A stretch of 64,000 nt of DNA from Tomocerus qinae (GCA_020055645.1 CM034550.1:11917001-11981000); one strand, 5' to 3'; shown: positions 13,160-42,562, numbered from the stretch's first letter. Translations and numbers: made by a program. The notes: generated by a model not told the origin, from the sequence alone.

Positions 13160-13578
13160 GGCAATGTATAACACAAATAATATGGACGAACGTACGTACT
13201 CTTTGTGTGTGTACCAAAGTTGCGTGAAATTTACGCTACTTTCAAAAACTTTACATACACAAATAGTAGGTACGAACCTACGTACTCTTAGTGTATGTAC
13301 CACGGCTGCGTACATTTACACGCTACTTTTTTCCGTACAGTAAAAATACGCCGTTTGGTCGTCCATACTATTTGTGTGTGTACCAAGGTAGCGAGCGTAC
13401 ATTTCGCGCAACGTTGGTTCATACACAAATGGTGCGTAGGTTCGTCTATACTATTTGTGGATGCACCAAAGAAGCGTACATTTCGCGCAACTTTGGTCCA
13501 TACACAAATGGTGCGTAGGTTCGTGTATATTATTTATGCATGTACCCAAGAAGCGTACATTTCGCGCAACGTTAATAT
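13160..13578. repeat. Tandem repeat B, unit about 79 bp
   Basis: The block ATACACAAATGGTGCGTAGG followed by GAAGCGTACATTTCGCGCAA recurs; the two best units start at 13421 and 13500, exactly 79 bp apart, with more diverged units at about 13180-13420. The array contains TTCGCGCAA and GTACGTAC-like CpG-rich words that are rare elsewhere in the window. Probably a satellite or minisatellite seed. Confidence 0.8.
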
Positions 13579-14975
13579 ATACCTTGATTTTTAAATATCG
13601 AAAATCTTCTATTTCACGTGTATACAGTACAGAATCCAGTTTCTGGCATGGCTAAAATTTTATATTTATTTATTTTCCTTTAATTTTTCATTCCTTTCCT
13701 TTTTACTTCCTATTTTAAACTATTAATATATTTTCTGATAGAGATGTAACCCAAAAAAAATTACAGACAGTTTATACTCAATGTATTGGGTATTAACTTG
13801 ATCGTGAGTATTACAAACCCATTATTACACGAATTACATACATGAAAAGCAAAATTGATACCAAATCATGTGTTTCTGCTACAATGATTAAGCTATGAAT
13901 TTAAAACAACAAGATACTAATGAACACCTCGTTTAATTAATGTAGGTAATGTATGGTAGTCATTTATAATTTTTTGCACACCTTTTCCTATTATAGGCAG
14001 CGTTTAGAAGTTTCATGAAGTTTGCAATTTGCAGTAGCATACAATTCTACATTTATTGGTGTGTGCATTACGATTAAAAGGATATTTAAGTTGAAATTCA
14101 TAAATGATGAGCTTGATGAGTTTCTTAACTTTTTATTCATTGTACCGGCAAATAGATTGGCATTATATTACTACGTTTGTATACAAATGTAAATATTGTT
14201 AAGGTAGACAGATATATAAGGTATTGACACGCTTGCATGATTCTACTTGTAATATCTGTTCATTTCTACATGATAAATAAATACATTGAACTATGAAATG
14301 AGTTGTTCCTACTTCCGTTAATATATTTGTTAATTACTTTCATAGAAGCTTTTTGATGTGTAACTCCTTTCATGTGTCAAAGAATACTACATACTCCCAA
14401 CTTATTAATTTTCCCAAATGCATGTTCTGTCTATTTAGTAGCGACGAAACAATATTACTTAGATTCTTCAAACTTGGCATAGTTCATTACTAATTTTCAT
14501 ATTACGAATATAAAATCGACATTTTCATCCAGTGGGTTGTCCTACTGTAATCGGAAATATAAAATTACGGAATACAATTGATGCTACACAATTGATGCCA
14601 CACATCCTTTGATGAGTAGATGATATTTCATAAGACATTGACTGAAGTTGAAAGTTTAGCTTCTGAAACTTTTGTTTTTATGTCTTCGTTTAATTGCTTA
14701 AACCATAAGAGATTCACTTCATTCATCAGTACACAATTTTTAATTAGGGTAAGCGATTTCTCTATTTTATCTCGTGGATTCTAGTTTGGAGACTTTATTG
14801 ACTCAAAAGTTGAATTCGTATCAAGAATGCTTATTTGCTAAATATGGGTACTTATAGTACTTAATATTAGTGTTTCGTTTTTTTTGCTTTGGTTATTGTT
14901 TGTGTGAGAAATATGTTGAAATTAGATACAAGAGAATGAAAGACAAGTACGGATTTTTGCTACAATCATTCGGCA

Positions 14976-14981
14976 TTTATT
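14976..14981 (-). terminator. Poly(A) signal of peptide gene 3
   Basis: TTTATT on + (AATAAA on the gene strand) about 320 nt past the stop, in a block homologous to the 3' end of peptide gene 2. Confidence 0.55.
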
Positions 14982-15301
14982 TGTAATCAAAATTTTCCAT
15001 TGGTGACTGACATACTGACTTAAATGAATTGACTGGATTTACAATAATACTTGCTAGGTACTACCAATTAATACACTAGCCAATTACATACACAAAATAT
15101 CACAATTTGCAACAAGAATAAAAGACTATCATATAAAAACAATTTGATCCCGAGTTTGGCATTCGTTTCCTTAGGCCAGAACCAGTTTCCAATTGGTTAA
15201 AATACCATAGTATATAGTAAATGAAAATAATAGAATACTTCAAGGAGGTATTGTCATCGCTTGGTGTGAAATCTGTTGACCCGTTTGGGGCCCACAAATA
15301 T

Positions 15302-16082
15302 TTAGCGTCCATGCCATCCCCCTAAAAATAAAACCATCCATTATAATATAAAATATCCACAAGAAAAAAATTCTAAAGAAATTGGGCAAATAATGAAATC
15401 TTACATCCACCGTGTCCACCGCCATATCCACCTCCATAACCACCGCCATATCCACCGCCGCCGCCTCCTCCGTGTCCCCATCCCCATCCACCCCATCCTA
15501 GAATTAAAATATTAAATTAGCATCAATTTTCATCAAAAATTAATTAAGTGCTTGTTTGTGCGGTAATTTTTGAATTTTTGTGGTGAGAGTGCGAAAAGTG
15601 ATTGTTTTTGTGCGATAATTGTTTCTTGTGCTGGAGTAGTGCTTGTTTATGAGACTTACCGTGATTTTGATGAATGTGCTGATAGGAAATACCGCCCCAA
15701 CCTATATAAGTAGTTATTTTTATGTAAATTAAATACCTTGTGTGTCTATTTGTTTTTGTGAATGTGTACGAATTAAAAATCATTTTTAATCGCTTGGTTA
15801 AAATTTAAAAATGTACCCCAGCCTCCATGATGTCCTCCATATCCTCCATGATGTCCAGCAGCAGTTTGAAGATCTTCAGTAGTATCGATAACTTCTTTCT
15901 TATCTTCAGATTTCTTTTCAGCTTCGGCTGCAAAGGCAATTGCCACAACGGCAAAGAGTAGAACGACAGCCTATAGAAGAAAAAAAAGTTGACTTTGTTA
16001 GAGAAAATTGAATCAAATATTGTAGAGTTGGAAATATAAACGAATTTTGAGAATGGGGTAAACTTACAAAGAACTTTGCCAT
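15302..16082 (-). CDS. Secreted Gly/Tyr/His-rich prepropeptide 3 (five exons, 107 aa)
   Basis: Minus-strand exons: 16082-16068, 15970-15817, 15701-15660, 15497-15405 and 15321-15302; total 324 nt, stop TAA. Exon 1 encodes MAKFF. Exon 2 completes a signal peptide ending at AFAA near residue 20, a Lys/Glu propiece closing with EDLQTAA, then GHHGGYGGHHGGWG. Exon 3 is a 42-nt cassette adding a SYQHIHQNH segment. Exon 4 encodes GWGGWGWGH, a seven-Gly run and three GGGY repeats; exon 5 ends WGWHGR. Introns 2, 3 and 4 are all phase 1. The donor of intron 2 (GTACAT) is weak but sits where gene 2 has a perfect one. Cellular role unknown; the signal peptide implies secretion. The acidic propiece and basic/neutral Gly-rich tail suggest a processed peptide, which is inference. 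Confidence 0.8.
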
Positions 16083-16129
16083 TTTGTATTAGTAAACTTT
16101 GTAATAAACTTGAATAAAACGCAAAACTG

Positions 16130-16167
16130 AACTGATATCAAACTAAGCTCGGCACAGGCTTTATATA
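16130..16167 (-). promoter_or_regulatory. Core promoter of peptide gene 3: TATA plus TCAGTT initiator
   Basis: Minus-strand TATATAAAG at 16167-16159 and TCAGTT at 16135-16130. The block containing both elements and the intervening GCCGAGCTTAG is conserved with the promoter of gene 2, while the DNA just upstream (beyond about 16180) is not obviously conserved. Confidence 0.75.
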
Positions 16168-16179
16168 CGAAAAAATAAA

Positions 16180-19100
16180 GCGGAAAATAGACGGTGTTGT
16201 TGTATATGAAAAAGGTGACCACATTGGAAAAGGGACTTTTATTGCTATAACTCAATATTAAATTATGTAACACATAGTCCATTACAGAAAAAAAGTTACT
16301 ACACGGATGCATGCATCCTGACTCCTGAGTCACTCATTTAATGTTAAGGTAGTTGCACTCCAATATCAAACTACCGAACTACAACAATGCATGCAGTTTT
16401 TAGACTAATAGCTTCATGCACACATATACACATGTAATTATCTACTTAAAGGAGCAAATTGCACCTGTAACACTCTAAACCATATTTAGACAAAATACAC
16501 ACGAACTAGATTACAACTCTGATAAACAAGGAATTCTTCCAACATGCTAACACTTTCAATTTCAGAGCAATTTACTCAAACTCCAAAAAACTATATCATT
16601 AATATTTGGCAGCATGTGCGAGCATTCGGTTGGAAACAAACGTCTTGCATTGTTTAGTGTTTTTTTCCTCTGCAATCTCATGTGTCCATTCTTTAAAGAA
16701 TTATTTGTAACCTAATGGCTATATTTACTTAGGACTTGCTGTACATGCGAATTCAGGGAATTTGCAATATTTTAAATGTTCAAGTGACATTTGCAAATAA
16801 ACAAATTCCCTGTTTCATTATTGCAATTTAGCAAAGTAAATTTCTCACTGTCGCTATAAAGAAGGTTGGAATCATTTATTATCTGTCTGCACTTAAAATT
16901 GATGGGATTTCCAAAAGTTAATTTAATTGGTGAATTTAATTGACCAGTTTTCTGTTTTAATGAGGTGTTCCGATTATTTTATGCATCAACTTAAGTATTA
17001 ATTGTTCATATTGCGAAATTCAGTACGAATTTGCAATCTTTGAGCGTTTTGACCTTTATGGAAATGGACCGGGGACGAATTAAACATTGCGAACCATAAC
17101 GCACACGTGTCTTAAGTGCCCAAATGAATTTTGCAAAGTAAATGTTTACTTTTGTTGATGCATTAAGTTAGTAATGAAGCAATCCACTATTTTAAATGAG
17201 TATTAATGTGCCCTGACATAGTACAGCGGAAATAAAGCTCGTTACAAATGCTGGCGTTTCTTGAAAAAAGGAAGTTTCCCAATTGTTACAAATGCAGATT
17301 AATTATGCTCTACCGGACTATATATTAATGAAAGCATACCTAACGACAATTTAAGTTTCTCGCAATACTAAATTATGTTTACATTAAAGACACTATTTCC
17401 AAATGTAACATATTGACAATTTATGGCTCTTAATTTGTGTGAATGTCTTTCCATTCTGTAAAACTAGAGCAAATTATATTATAAGGTTTACATTCTTAAA
17501 GTCCTAAATGATTTAATGCACACGTTAATACTTTAGACATGAAACTCATTACCTGCCTATGATTATAAGCAATACCTATACTATCGATCTTTTAATTGGC
17601 AACACTTATACTGTTTAATAAGCCTTTGATTCCCAATTTAAGTAGGTACTATATAAAATGTGTCTCTGAAATATTTTGGCTTCTACATCCTTCTTCCTTG
17701 TTTGTGCCATTCTAAAACTGGCTTATTCCGAGTTAATTGATGTATTGGGTATACAATTAGTAGGATTGGATATCATATGTTATTACATGTGGACATGCAA
17801 CACTTGAGGCATCGCACAGTTCAATGCATTTGGGATAAAAAACACAATCCTCGTGTATAGTTAGCATCAATAATATAGCAATGGTAATAAATACTTTTAT
17901 TTCCGTAATAAGTAAAGCGATAAATAACACCAAATGGTTTTTAGTCATTCTAATAGGTACTTGATAAGGAAAGGAAGGAAATGTTTCTAAGTCTCCAACA
18001 GTTTATTGGCCATTAGTTCTACATCTATATATATCTATTCTCCTGTGCATTATTAACGTGCTCTATATCATCCCTAAAGTGAAATCATTAATTAAGATTT
18101 TAATCAAACGTGCTATATGAATATTTATTACAGTGAGCGTCTATAAAGGATTATCTGGAAAATTCGGCATTTCTTAGAAATTGTTACTTCTTCAACAAAC
18201 TTGGCTAAATAAAATACCTCTTTTAATTTAGATGCTTTACGACTACTAATTACCATTGTTTAATGCTCGTACCTAATGGGTGACCCTATTAAAAGTATAC
18301 AACACCATACTGAACACTATAATTGTAATTCCTCGTCATGGTTTGATGCAAAGCTTGAGATGTAGATGTAATGTAGATAAGATAGTAAGTGTTTACTTTG
18401 GTCAAACGTAAAATTCATGCTTCGCATTCAATGTTTATATCATTTACAAGAATACAACTGGACCTGGAATTGTAATACAACAAAATAATTCGAAATTTAA
18501 TTTATGTGCTAATACTGCCAAAAAAACTAGTTATCTGATTAATTATATAGCTAAATTAAAAATATGAATTAAATAAATAACAGACAGGCCGCCAAATTAT
18601 TAATTTCTCAATATTACATGTAAAATTTAGGAAGGAAAATTTTCTAGAGTAGAGAGCATATAAAATACAGTTATAATGCATTGAAATCATATCATGTAGC
18701 TTTTCGCCTATTTTTTGTCGCATGTATTGACAACAGAATTGAAATTGTGTTAGATATAGGTATCTATCTTCACGAGTAGGTGCATTGCATGCCTAGTCTT
18801 ACTGTAAGACAATTATGTGTACTTCAAACCGTAGCAATTTGTTTTGTAATCGTTGGCATTGCGGAAAAGCTGATTACTATAACCAACTACCGACCAAGCT
18901 AATTGGAATAAGTAAAAAAAGCTTAAATTGCTCTTACCTTGTTTTGTAAACCGCAAATCAAGTATGTTATGCAGGGACCGGCGAGTTCATACTGAAATTG
19001 CTGCCGAAACACAATATTTTGTATACAATAAGCTAAAACAAACTGGAATGATGAAAAAATGATATAAAATGTAAAATATTCATGTACATGCATCAAACAT

Positions 19101-19195
19101 GTGCTTCTTGGACATTTATTGCGATTTCTGGCTAGGAAGCTTCACTTACGTTCCAAACCCATCACAAGATATGTCGCTTTGTTTGCATAAATCAA
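16180..19195. other. Intergenic DNA; one small ORF of doubtful status
   Basis: About 3 kb between peptide gene 3 and the acyltransferase. The only item of note is a 63-codon minus-strand ORF at 17757-17948, described separately. A TATAAAA at 19063-19069 could serve the acyltransferase gene. No repeats recognised. Confidence 0.45.
17757..17948 (-). CDS. Possible small secreted Cys-containing peptide (63 aa), uncertain
   Basis: A single uninterrupted frame from ATG at 17948. The first about 32 residues are strongly hydrophobic with a Lys near the start (MTKNHLVLFIALLI), compatible with a signal peptide or membrane anchor. The rest is short and holds four cysteines spaced C-x7-C... in EDCVFYPKCIELC and ASSVACPH. 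No homologue, promoter or poly(A) signal can be assigned with confidence, and ORFs of this length arise by chance in AT-rich DNA. Listed because a hydrophobic leader followed by clustered cysteines is unusual among the random ORFs here. Confidence 0.22.
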   Translation of the reverse strand: MTKNHLVLFIALLITEIKVFITIAILLMLTIHEDCVFYPKCIELCDASSVACPHVITYDIQSY

Positions 19196-19199
19196 TAAA

Positions 19200-20880
19200 A
19201 TGATCAAGTCAATTCTTATTCACATTTTGATCTGGATCTTCGTGATTTGCATTGTCATTCCTGTGTCAATCATTTTGTTTTTGTACAAACTCTTGGTTAT
19301 TTTAGTAGCTAGAATTTTGTTTCCATCTCTCCATCCAATTTCAATCACGGATATTCCAGTTACAATAGATTCTAGCAAAAACGCTGCAAATGTTAACACT
19401 ACACAAATTTGGTTGTTGGAAGGACAATTGTCTGTGGATAATTTCCGTTCACATTTCCAGAAATGTTTTTTAAACTCAAAAGAAAATCGGATAAAATACA
19501 GGAATCTCTACTGTTACATTACGACCTTCCTTGGATATCAGTTTAAAAAATCCGTAGAGGATATAAACATAGAAGAACATATTAAAGCGTATTTATTGGC
19601 CCCTGGGGAGAATATTGAGTCTTTTGTGGGGAAATGGATGGTAACAGATACCTACAAAGAACATAAACCTCTATGGCAAGTACTACTTTTGGATTGCAAC
19701 GGAAACACGGCAGTTCTTTTGAAAATGCATCATAGTTTGGTAGATGGATATTCATTTGTGCATATCGTTGAAAAACTATCGGGAGAAAAAGCTCCGTATA
19801 TGGTCAAACAGGATTGCATACCGTTTTTGCAAAAGGTAATATTTAAATTAATTTTATTCTGAACAAGTGACAAGACCTAATTAATTTTTTTGTATAAATT
19901 AAATCCGGATGCATCTATTTGTTAACCAGGTTAGGATTATTGCAAATGCACCGAAATTAATTTTTGGTGTATGGAGAGATATGGTATTTTCTAAAAATGC
20001 GAAAAATCCGCTCGTCAATTGTGGGGAGAATAAGGCTGAAGAATGGTTCATCTCCTTTTCGACTTTGGATGTGGAGATGATAAAGCGGATTCGACAAAGA
20101 ACGAAAACTCATTTCGTGTGTGTGATGATTTCCATACAGTATGGTGCTTTACGAAGATTTCTACTTGAAAAGACTGAAGTTGAGGATCTGCCTGAATATT
20201 TGTGGATTAGCAATTCATTACCCTGGCCTAATCACCCAAAAGAAACTTTATGTAATCATTGGTAAGTGGGTTTAATTATTTTCCCATGTTTAATTACTAC
20301 TTGAAAATCATTTTACTTTAATAGGACTTGCGGAATGTTCAAGATTCCATTAAAAACTTCAGACCCGTTAGAAAGACTCAAAGAGACTGAGGATTCTTAC
20401 TTAGATTTTGTAAAGAAAGATATACACAAGGCAGGTTTTCTTGCTCAGTTCCCGTTCTTTTGGCTACTACCTGTGAAACTTGTACGAGCAATCCAAAAAT
20501 ACGATTTGGCTTTGATCAACTGCTCTGGATTTTTTGCGTCCTTGGTCTGCTCTCACGAAAATCCATTATTCCTTTTAGGAAAACAAGTTAAGAATTTGTA
20601 TCTCCCGGTGATAACTAAAGATATTACTCCGCATATTGGTAATCAAAACACTATATTATAGAAACTATATTTTAAGTAATTGCTTTTCAAACATAAAGTT
20701 CACTTATTGTATCATACCTCAGGAATGTACGCAGTGACTACGACTATTCATGGGAAATTGGAGCTTTCTGTGAATGCCAGTTCCAAACTTGTATACACGC
20801 AACAGAATTTAGACCGCTTGACAAAAAAGTATTTCCACGAAGAAGCCGAGTTACTCCTTCAGAAAACCTCGACATTGTAA
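19200..20880 (+). CDS. WSD-type O-acyltransferase (wax ester synthase / DGAT-like), four exons, 479 aa
   Basis: Exons 19200-19835, 19930-20261, 20325-20638 and 20723-20880 (intron phases 0, 2, 1) join to 1440 nt with stop TAA. Residues about 5-42 are hydrophobic and would anchor the protein in the ER membrane. The acyltransferase hallmark HHxxxDG is present as HHSLVDG at residues 177-183, preceded by PLWQVLLLD, as is usual for the WES/DGAT (WSD1-like) condensation-domain fold. This family joins acyl-CoA to fatty alcohols or diacylglycerol to make wax esters or triacylglycerol. The C-terminal half keeps SLPWP...DPLERL and the final LELSVNASSKLVY strand region, but the usual SNVPGP-like segment is replaced by NCSGFFASLVCSHENP. 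AATAAA follows at 20885. Substrate cannot be told from sequence; surface wax or hydrocarbon lipid synthesis is a reasonable inference. Confidence 0.88.
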
Positions 20881-20884
20881 CTAA

Positions 20885-20890
20885 AAATAA
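20885..20890 (+). terminator. Poly(A) signal of the acyltransferase gene
   Basis: AATAAA lies only a few nt after the TAA at 20878-20880, so the 3' UTR would be very short. Confidence 0.5.
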
Positions 20891-20899
20891 ACAGTTCAG

Positions 20900-22270
20900 T
20901 TTCACTTCTTACTTAATAACAAAAACATTTTCTTACAATAACTTCATCTTTTCAAAAATTGACTATAATAGGTTAAATAAAACTTTTAAATTGATAATAT
21001 CAACTTACTACAATGTTAAAATATGGTCTACCATTAAGCTTAGTTTATAATTTCATTTTCACGAAGGTATCATTGAAAGGTAATACCAAAAATATTGATA
21101 TTTGGTCACAATCAGTCCAAAAGGACAGGTTCTTCAAATTTTTAATTGTTAATAAGTTCAAAAAGTATACCAATGACCTGCAAAATAAAGAAATAATTAT
21201 TTTCCAGAACAATCGACAAGAAAACGTGAAATTCCAAATTGTATTATGAAGATTAGAGACAAAAAAGGTTGAAGATAAAAACGGGAAAGTGAGACGCGCC
21301 TGTCTGTCGTTCTCTCCATTTAACGGTTCGGTCTACCAACATACGTGGTTTTGTCCCGGTTTCTCCTTTAGCAATATGTGCTGTACTTGAAATTCGGTTC
21401 AATGTATCCCTTTCTCCAGCGAGCTTCTACTTCCTACGTGCAGCAGTTGGGCTTAGCTTGCCTTGGACGAAGAAAAGGAACGGATTTTCGGAGAGAGATC
21501 TCAGTAAGCGTGCAACGTGCACGCAGATAACAGGGAAATAACTAAATTACCACAATGCTTTTCTCTCTGGCATATATTTTCTCAACCCAGTAGTGTCCTA
21601 CGCCATAAACCGTGTCATAAAACAAATAAAAGTAAGCCATAAAGTGATATTGTTACTTCACATATAGAATTTGAGTTACAAAAAAACGTACCTGACTGAA
21701 GCAAAAGTGAATTTCCAAGAGATTATTTCTACCATTTTCCACGTGTGTCCTCGCCAATTTAATTTTCTACCACATTCCTCTGGAATTTTAATAATTTTAT
21801 AAATAGAACTGCAAGAATACGATATCTACAATTCTAATTTACACTTACCTATAATTGTTCAAAATTCACAAAGCGGAGTTGAATAACACCAAAATATATC
21901 ATTTTAGTTTATAGTCATCCAGAAAACCTCAGGTTTCATCACAAGAGCTTTTATTAGCTTGTGTGTGCCATAATGTAGTGGTGACATATCGCTCACATGT
22001 GCGACATGTCATTATGTTGAAGGGTAGACATAAGATTCTTCACTAGGGATCATAATAATATTTTCAATATTAGCCTTCTAGTGTTACGACTTAATTTCAA
22101 TTTCTCTTGGTTTTCTCAAAAGTATTTTTATACACGTACGTCAAAAATAAATAGAAACTTTAATGTAGATTGGAATTGCGAAAATAACTTTATTTACATC
22201 ATCATTCTTTAAAATCTACCGCAAGAAAATTGTAATGTCGTGAACTGAAATTCGTGGTGAACGTAAAACA
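20900..22270. other. Intergenic DNA containing a possible TMEM151 5' untranslated exon
   Basis: No coding exon seen. The stretch 21285-21545 is clearly richer in G/C and CpG than its surroundings, contains pyrimidine-rich initiator-like words, and includes CTCA followed by GTAAGC at about 21500, a usable splice donor. It could be the promoter and leader exon of the TMEM151 gene that begins at 22277. This is inference from composition only. Confidence 0.35.
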
Positions 22271-22276
22271 AAGACA

Positions 22277-39879
<17,603 letters not shown>

Positions 39880-40201
39880 AGCACAGTTTCTCTATACACA
39901 AAACTTAATATTATTGAACACATCCCACTAAATGCCTATAACTCTATCTATGTACATAAAGTAAGTTCTCTTACCTTTTAATTCAACTATTTTCACTATC
40001 TAAATAGTACCAATCAATATAAACTATCTGTAACAACACACAATCGCTACCTTTAGTGTCTATCTCACATATTTTCTGACACGAAATTATTTTATGAGAT
40101 TATTATTGTAGAATCCTATAAATGTTCTAGAACTTGTGTGTAGTTAATCATTAGAGATGTAAATATTAATTCTCCTTCGTTTTTGTCAATCTTTCTTCAG
40201 A

Positions 40202-40207
40202 AATAAA
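40202..40207 (+). terminator. Candidate poly(A) signal of TMEM151
   Basis: AATAAA about 320 nt after the TMEM151 stop, in AT-rich DNA; other AATAAA words lie further on, so this is the nearest plausible choice only. Confidence 0.4.
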
Positions 40208-41834
40208 TCTTTTATTTTACCATACTAATAAAAGTATACCAAAGTTCTTATTACATGTTAGATAATATTTACTCTCAAATTTAATCAGTTTGACTGTGAC
40301 ATGTATAACATTCGCAAATCTCAATCAGTGAAAGTCCTGACAAGAAAAGTCTGAAGACACGAAATTCCTAACTGTACAAAGTAATAAAGTAAGCCTTTCT
40401 TAGCAACGAATGACGCACGAACTGAAACAAGACTTTGAAAAGAATCCTCATTTTGTCCTGTTACCCAAGTATTTATTTGGTAGAGTAGCAAGCGTACATA
40501 GATACTAAAATTCAGAGTTATTTGTCAGACATCTGTAGTGGCTGTGGTAGGACATGTGATGCTTTCTCTTGTAATAATATCTCAGCCATTCCAGAGAAAT
40601 GGGAGTCAGGACAGATGGAAGAAGTGAAAAGATTTGTGAGTAATACCTTGGAAGGTATCTTTTATTACTTGAATACATCCAAGATTACAAACAAGGTCTG
40701 TAGACACATATAGGTGACTATTTTTAGTGACTTTGAAAGGGAAATACTCTCTTTGATTCACTTGATCCTATGATACTTTCAATTGCACTCTAGTAAGATA
40801 ATATTATTAGTATAATACACTTCTACTCTATCCTATGTGAACTGACGTGGATTCCAAAGTGATCTCCAAAGGTGAGATGAGGCATCGTGCCTACTGCTTA
40901 ACAATCCCCTTTGACAAACTTTAACCCAATAAACAGCTTCCGTAGAGAACATCTTTCTACCAACTATCACTTTTATCATTCCATTTAACAATAACCATAT
41001 CCAATATATGCTTTTAAAAGCACACCTTTTCATATACCTATACAACTTTCCATTCACAACCTATCACAATGCAATAATCTATATCTACTTGCTATAAAAA
41101 GATTCCCTCTGTCAAAGGATTCTTCTATTTTTATTCTTCTGCGTAGGTGTGACATAGATGTAAGCATCTTATGATTATGTAGATATAATTATGATACGTG
41201 TATCAATTTATAGCTATTAATAGTATTTTATTGTTTTCATTCCTATTCGGAAAGCACAAAAGAAATGTTGGTGTCTAAAGTCTAAGTCTTTTCAACATAC
41301 GCATCATAGAAATGTAATTTGAAATTCCATAAAGACAATTAATTCAAATTCAGTTTGTTTACTTAATTTTCTCCGGCTAATCGATTAACTATTTGTTCTC
41401 GTATACAGTGCAAGTTTTTGAAGACATTTAATCCAATTAATCTATAGGATTAATATTTTTAGCTAGTGTATTTAGTATATTAATAAGATAAAGATTGGCT
41501 ATAATATATATAAATCATTTACTTGATATATTTTTCATGAATTTTATTTTCAAAGGTACCAAACTCTAATATTACTGAGTTGATGGCTTCTATCTTCTTT
41601 TAGAGTTCTTTTAGCTAGTCGCATACTAATTACATTAATACGCATGTAAGACTCTCTTTTATAAAAATCGTCAACAGCATAGCAAGTACAAAATAGAAGT
41701 TACAATTCAATCGACTTGTGAGTGAGTAGTGCACTAGTGTAGTGTACTAGTGGTGACAATAGGGAATTGAATCCATGAATAATAATTTCTTACAACGTTG
41801 TACGGTTCAAGATATTGATTTGGTATCAACACAT

Positions 41835-42562
41835 TAGCTCCCGTATTGGACTAGCTCCCCTATTGTAATAGCTCCCCGTTGGACTAGCTCCCTATTGTAA
41901 TAGCTCCCCGTTGGACTAGCTCCCTATTGTAATAGCTCCCCATTGGACCTGCTCCCGGTATGAGAAATGAGAAGAAACGGCAGAACGAATATCAAAACTA
42001 TAAACCTTAAGTGTAACTTGATACGTGGAGGTGGAACAAAATGGGAATGATGAGACTATGGGATTCCAATATTGTATTGGAAAACTCCTGACGTCTGTAA
42101 ACTGTTTACCTGTACTTGAAGTAAACAATTATTTGTCCATATACTGTTTCAAAAAAGTTTCAGTAGAATGTCAGGAGCCGTATGCATAAAACAATGGTGG
42201 GATTTAAACTGTCACTTTTGGTTGTTCCATTACACTTTCCGTCAACAGTCAATTACTATTGCATCACATCCAATTGTTATGGTGCTAAGTGGTGTGAATT
42301 TTTAACCCTTTAATTTGTTTCGATTTACATTTTATAGTGTAGAGTAGATAGCTATATTTATTTATACTTAGTCACATCCCAAGTTGCTAAATTTTGTAGC
42401 TTCGATTTTCGTTCTTCTGTTTTTCCTCATTTCTCACGCCGGGAGCAGGTCTAAAGGGGAGCTAATACAATAGGGAGCAGGTCCAACGGAGAGCTATTAC
42501 AATAGGGAGCTAGTCCAACGGGGAGCTATTACAATAGGGGAGCTAGTCCAATACGGGAGCTA
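41835..42562. mobile_element. Foldback element whose arms are 32-bp tandem repeats
   Basis: Left arm 41835-41975 and right arm about 42424-42562 are inverted copies. Each arm is itself a minisatellite of about 32 bp, with GGACTAGCTCCC...GTAATAGCTCCCC recurring at 41848, 41881, 41913 and, variant, 41944. TA sits at both edges, next to GCTCCCG and CGGGAGC. The middle (about 450 bp) is non-coding. Confidence 0.8.

Larger units (their letters stand above)
12220..14960. other. Intergenic DNA between peptide genes 2 and 3, with a short-period tandem array
   Basis: Apart from the tandem repeats at 12950-13580, nothing recognisable. The ORFs at 13079-13655 are by-products of the repeat array (the same peptide recurs in shifted frames) and are not genes. 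Confidence 0.5.

Noticed and set aside
13079..13655. Five overlapping ORFs on both strands
   Set aside because: The same peptide fragments recur in shifted frames because the DNA is a 79-bp tandem array; not genes.
40522..40713. 63-codon + ORF as an extra TMEM151 3' exon
   Set aside because: It lies after the stop and poly(A) signal, and no acceptor/donor arrangement links it in frame.
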